A stretch of DNA of 64,000 bases. Origin: Cytobacillus sp. FSL H8-0458. Its GTDB lineage: Bacteria; Bacillota; Bacilli; Bacillales; Cytobacillaceae. Location of the stretch: contig NZ_JBBOBR010000003.1 in assembly GCF_038002165.1 (NCBI RefSeq), forward strand, positions 84,334 through 148,333, given 5' to 3'. This document shows positions 61,655 through 64,000 of the stretch, one piece after another (position 1 is the stretch's first letter; every line of letters starts with the position of its first letter). Both the position numbers and the translations under genes were made by a program. The notes below the pieces were generated by a model. That model was given only the letters and a program-made list of their open reading frames with translations, searched no databases and was not told the DNA's origin.

Positions 61655-63480
61655 TCCCAATCATCCTCTTCCGAGCGGACATATGGAAGGCTGAATGAAA
61701 TCGTTGTCCCTTTCCCTTCTGTACTCGCTGCCCAAATTTTCCCGCCATGCGCCTCCACCATTTCTTTCGCAATGGCCAATCCGAGGCCTGTTCCGCCAAG
61801 CTTTCTTGTCCGGGCCTTATCCACCCGGTAAAAACGCTCAAAAATCTGCTCAATATTTTCTTTTGGTATCCCCACACCCTGGTCTGAAACGCTGATGATA
61901 ATAAATTCATCTTTTTCCTCAATGCTGAACGTCACCTTTCCGCCTTCCGGAGAGTATTTCAGTGCATTTGAGATGATGTTGTCCAGCACCTGGGTGAGCT
62001 TATCTTCATCTATTTCCACAAAAGCTGAATGGTCCGGAAGCCTTCTTTCAAACGTAACATTCTGCTGCTTTGTCATTTCAAAACGGTCTATAATTCTATT
62101 ATAGAAGAAAATGAAATCAATCCAGTCCTTGCTTAAACGGTAATCCTTGCTGTCCATTTTGGAAAGCTGCAAGAGATCATTAACCAGGCGAATCATCCGC
62201 TCTGTCTCATTTTGGGTGACATCCAGGAAGTTCGGGGCAATCTCCTCATCTTTCCAGGCGCCATCCGCCAGAGCCTCCAGATAGCTTCTCATCGTCGTGA
62301 GCGGCGTTCTGAGTTCATGAGATACATTCGCCACAAATTCGCGGCGTTCCATATCAATTTTCTCCTGCTCGGTGATATCATGCAAAACGGTAATTAAGCC
62401 GTTCACAAACCCGGTTTCTTTTTGAATAACCGAGAAATTCGCACGGAGAATCAGCGTTTTCGTTTTGCTGCTGTAATCCAGGATGACTGAATCCTGCTCA
62501 TCTAATAGCTCTTCAAACGTATATTCCTCTTCAAGCCCTAAAAGGGATACAATCGGTGAAGACAGGACCGTTTCACGTGAAACATTCAGCATTTTTGCTG
62601 CAGGCTCATTAATGAGAATGACACGCCCTTTGCGGTCGGTTGCGATGACTCCATCCGTCATATAAGAAAGAACAGAGGATAATTTCCGCCGTTCGCCTTC
62701 TGTTGTGGCATGAGCTTCCTGAAGTTTCTTTGTTAAGCTGTTAAAAGTAATGGCCAGCTGGCCAATTTCGTCATAGCCGTACACCTTTACCTTGCGGGAG
62801 AAGTTCCCTTTTGCCATGGCCAGCGCCTGTTTCCGCATATCAGAAATCGGGCGTGTTACCGTCTGGGCAAGGAGTATTCCCAGGATCGCTGTGATGGCTA
62901 ACGCAATAGCGATGCCAGATGTAAAAATATTATTTATCTCTCTCATCTGTTCATAGATGTTTTCTATTTTAGCAACCAGATAGATGGCCCCATTAACTTC
63001 CCCATTATTATTTTTAATAGGGGTGACGAGAACCCATAACCGCTGTCCCTGGTCAACAAAATCCTCCGTTACTGGCTGTTTGGTGGCGATGGCCATCTTG
63101 ATCAGGTTATCTGTAGACCTTCCTCCGACAAGCTCCTGATTATCGGGATCGGAGGTGCCCAGGATCCTCAGTGATTCTCCTTCAATGACACGGACTTCGG
63201 ATATGTCCGCAGAATTGTAATCACTTAACAGCCTTCTGATATCTTCTTCCAGGGACGGGGCCTCCTCATCAGGAAGCCTTACCTTGGTCATCTGTTCCTC
63301 CACATAATAGGTGAGAAGATTGACCCTTTCCTGTATGGCATCTTTGAAATTTTCCTGTAAGGTTGATTCCAGCTGCCTGACAAAGTAGACTCCGATAATC
63401 TGCATGGCCACCAGGATAAGAAGAACATAAATGATCACAAACTTCAAATGAATGGACCGAAAAAAACCCACCTTTTCCAT
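61651..63480 (-). CDS. walK: WalK, essential cell-wall sensor histidine kinase
   Basis: A protein of 609 residues. Membrane segments lie at about 12-32 and 183-203, with an extracytoplasmic PAS-like domain between. HAMP (about 204-256) and PAS (about 262-360) domains follow, then the HisKA phospho-acceptor His in FVANVSHELRTPLTT (about 385) and the HATPase_c N-box and G-boxes (NIISNALKYSPEGG, VSDQGVGIP, GTGLGLAIA). It phosphorylates WalR in response to the state of peptidoglycan metabolism. It lies 8 bases after walR. Confidence 0.97.
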   Translation of the reverse strand: MEKVGFFRSIHLKFVIIYVLLILVAMQIIGVYFVRQLESTLQENFKDAIQERVNLLTYYVEEQMTKVRLPDEEAPSLEEDIRRLLSDYNSADISEVRVIEGESLRILGTSDPDNQELVGGRSTDNLIKMAIATKQPVTEDFVDQGQRLWVLVTPIKNNNGEVNGAIYLVAKIENIYEQMREINNIFTSGIAIALAITAILGILLAQTVTRPISDMRKQALAMAKGNFSRKVKVYGYDEIGQLAITFNSLTKKLQEAHATTEGERRKLSSVLSYMTDGVIATDRKGRVILINEPAAKMLNVSRETVLSSPIVSLLGLEEEYTFEELLDEQDSVILDYSSKTKTLILRANFSVIQKETGFVNGLITVLHDITEQEKIDMERREFVANVSHELRTPLTTMRSYLEALADGAWKDEEIAPNFLDVTQNETERMIRLVNDLLQLSKMDSKDYRLSKDWIDFIFFYNRIIDRFEMTKQQNVTFERRLPDHSAFVEIDEDKLTQVLDNIISNALKYSPEGGKVTFSIEEKDEFIIISVSDQGVGIPKENIEQIFERFYRVDKARTRKLGGTGLGLAIAKEMVEAHGGKIWAASTEGKGTTISFSLPYVRSEEDDWE

Positions 63481-63488
63481 GTACCCTT

Positions 63489-64000
63489 TTACTCCTGTTC
63501 AGGATTCCGCAAGTAATAACCGACTCCTCTTCTTGTCACGATCCATGTCGGGTGGCTTGGATTATCCTCGATTTTCTCCCGCAGTCTCCTGACGGTTACA
63601 TCAACTGTACGGACATCACCATAATAATCATAGCCCCATACGGTTTGAAGGAGATGCTCCCTCGTCATGACTTGTCCAATATGTTTGGCCAAATAGTGAA
63701 GAAGCTCAAACTCGCGGTGTGTTAATTCAATCGTCTCACCGCGCTTGGAAACCACGTAGGCATCCGGGTGGATAATCAGTGAACCCACTTCGATTTCGTT
63801 GGATTCATCCTCTTCCTCTGCCTTGGCAACCTGCTGATGGCGTCTCATGTTAGCCTTCACACGGGCAATCAATTCTCTCGTGCTGAACGGCTTTGTAACA
63901 TAATCATCGGCACCGAGCTCAAGACCCAGAACTTTATCGATTTCTGAATCCTTTGCTGTCAGCATAATGATCGGCATATCGTATTTCTTGCGCACTTCGC
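63489..64000 (-). CDS. walR: WalR response regulator, C-terminal part (cut by window edge)
   Basis: About 170 residues are inside the window, from late in the receiver domain to the C-terminus. Seen are [20 protein letters not shown] and [20 protein letters not shown] of the receiver (with the conserved Thr/Lys of the switch), and the OmpR-type winged helix ([48 protein letters not shown]). The start codon and phosphorylated Asp lie beyond the right edge. WalR directs genes for cell wall hydrolases and is essential in Bacillus and Staphylococcus. Confidence 0.96.
   Translation of the reverse strand, partial: EVRKKYDMPIIMLTAKDSEIDKVLGLELGADDYVTKPFSTRELIARVKANMRRHQQVAKAEEEDESNEIEVGSLIIHPDAYVVSKRGETIELTHREFELLHYLAKHIGQVMTREHLLQTVWGYDYYGDVRTVDVTVRRLREKIEDNPSHPTWIVTRRGVGYYLRNPEQE

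Noticed and set aside
63489..64000. Apparent short WalR protein
   Set aside because: It is not truncated in the genome; the frame simply continues past the right edge of the window.

Overview
The window looks like chromosomal DNA of a low-to-mid GC, Gram-positive, spore-former-type Bacillaceae bacterium (Bacillus or a close relative such as Cytobacillus). The evidence is the walR-walK-walH-walI-walJ-htrC-rlmH order at the right end, a gntRKPZ operon with protein lengths and control sites like those of Bacillus subtilis, strong AAGGAGG-type ribosome binding sites, a guanine riboswitch, and U-tailed hairpin terminators. No rRNA, tRNA or CRISPR array was seen.

Left third (1-19 kb), metabolism. 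A Fur-controlled ferrous iron uptake operon efeO-efeB-efeU (efeU cut by the left edge) is followed by malate:quinone oxidoreductase, a complete sucrose PTS operon (scrR-scrA-scrB-scrK, with four CGAT-centred operators), a GC-rich membrane protein of foreign look, a NERD-domain gene broken by an in-frame stop, a 52-bp tandem repeat, the gluconate operon gntRKPZ, a long intergenic repeat, and aspartase.

Middle (19-43 kb), transport and regulation. A FUSC-family membrane protein comes first. A purine module follows: a guanine riboswitch controls a purine permease plus a Rieske oxygenase, with a guanine deaminase divergent to them. Then come a Crp/Fnr regulator divergent to an MFS transporter across a perfect 20-bp palindrome, an EamA exporter, a LysR regulator divergent to glutamate dehydrogenase, a WYL regulator divergent to a GyrI-like protein, a TerA/TerD-like protein, DUF488 and DUF4385 proteins, a PadR-(DUF1048)x3-ABC transporter cluster, a LURP-one-like protein, and a LysE exporter divergent to a MocR regulator.

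Mobile element (43.44-56.39 kb). A 12.9-kb island sits exactly at the 3' end of rlmH, the attachment gene of staphylococcal SCC elements. The far end carries a second copy of the last codons of rlmH (GEPYHK-stop), and both ends carry the same 15-bp inverted repeat. Inside are a large serine recombinase, a catalytically degenerate recombinase-like partner, a D5/P4-type primase-helicase, a RadC/JAB protein, several small unknown genes, a large N6-adenine methyltransferase with a recognition-like C-terminus next to rlmH, and a phospholipase-D-type nuclease at the far end. I read it as an SCC-like element carrying a restriction-type defence cargo, outside Staphylococcus. This is the most interesting object in the window.

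Right end (56.4-64 kb). rlmH, a CxxH/CxxC protein, htrC and the WalRK cell-wall two-component operon, all on the minus strand; walR runs off the right edge.
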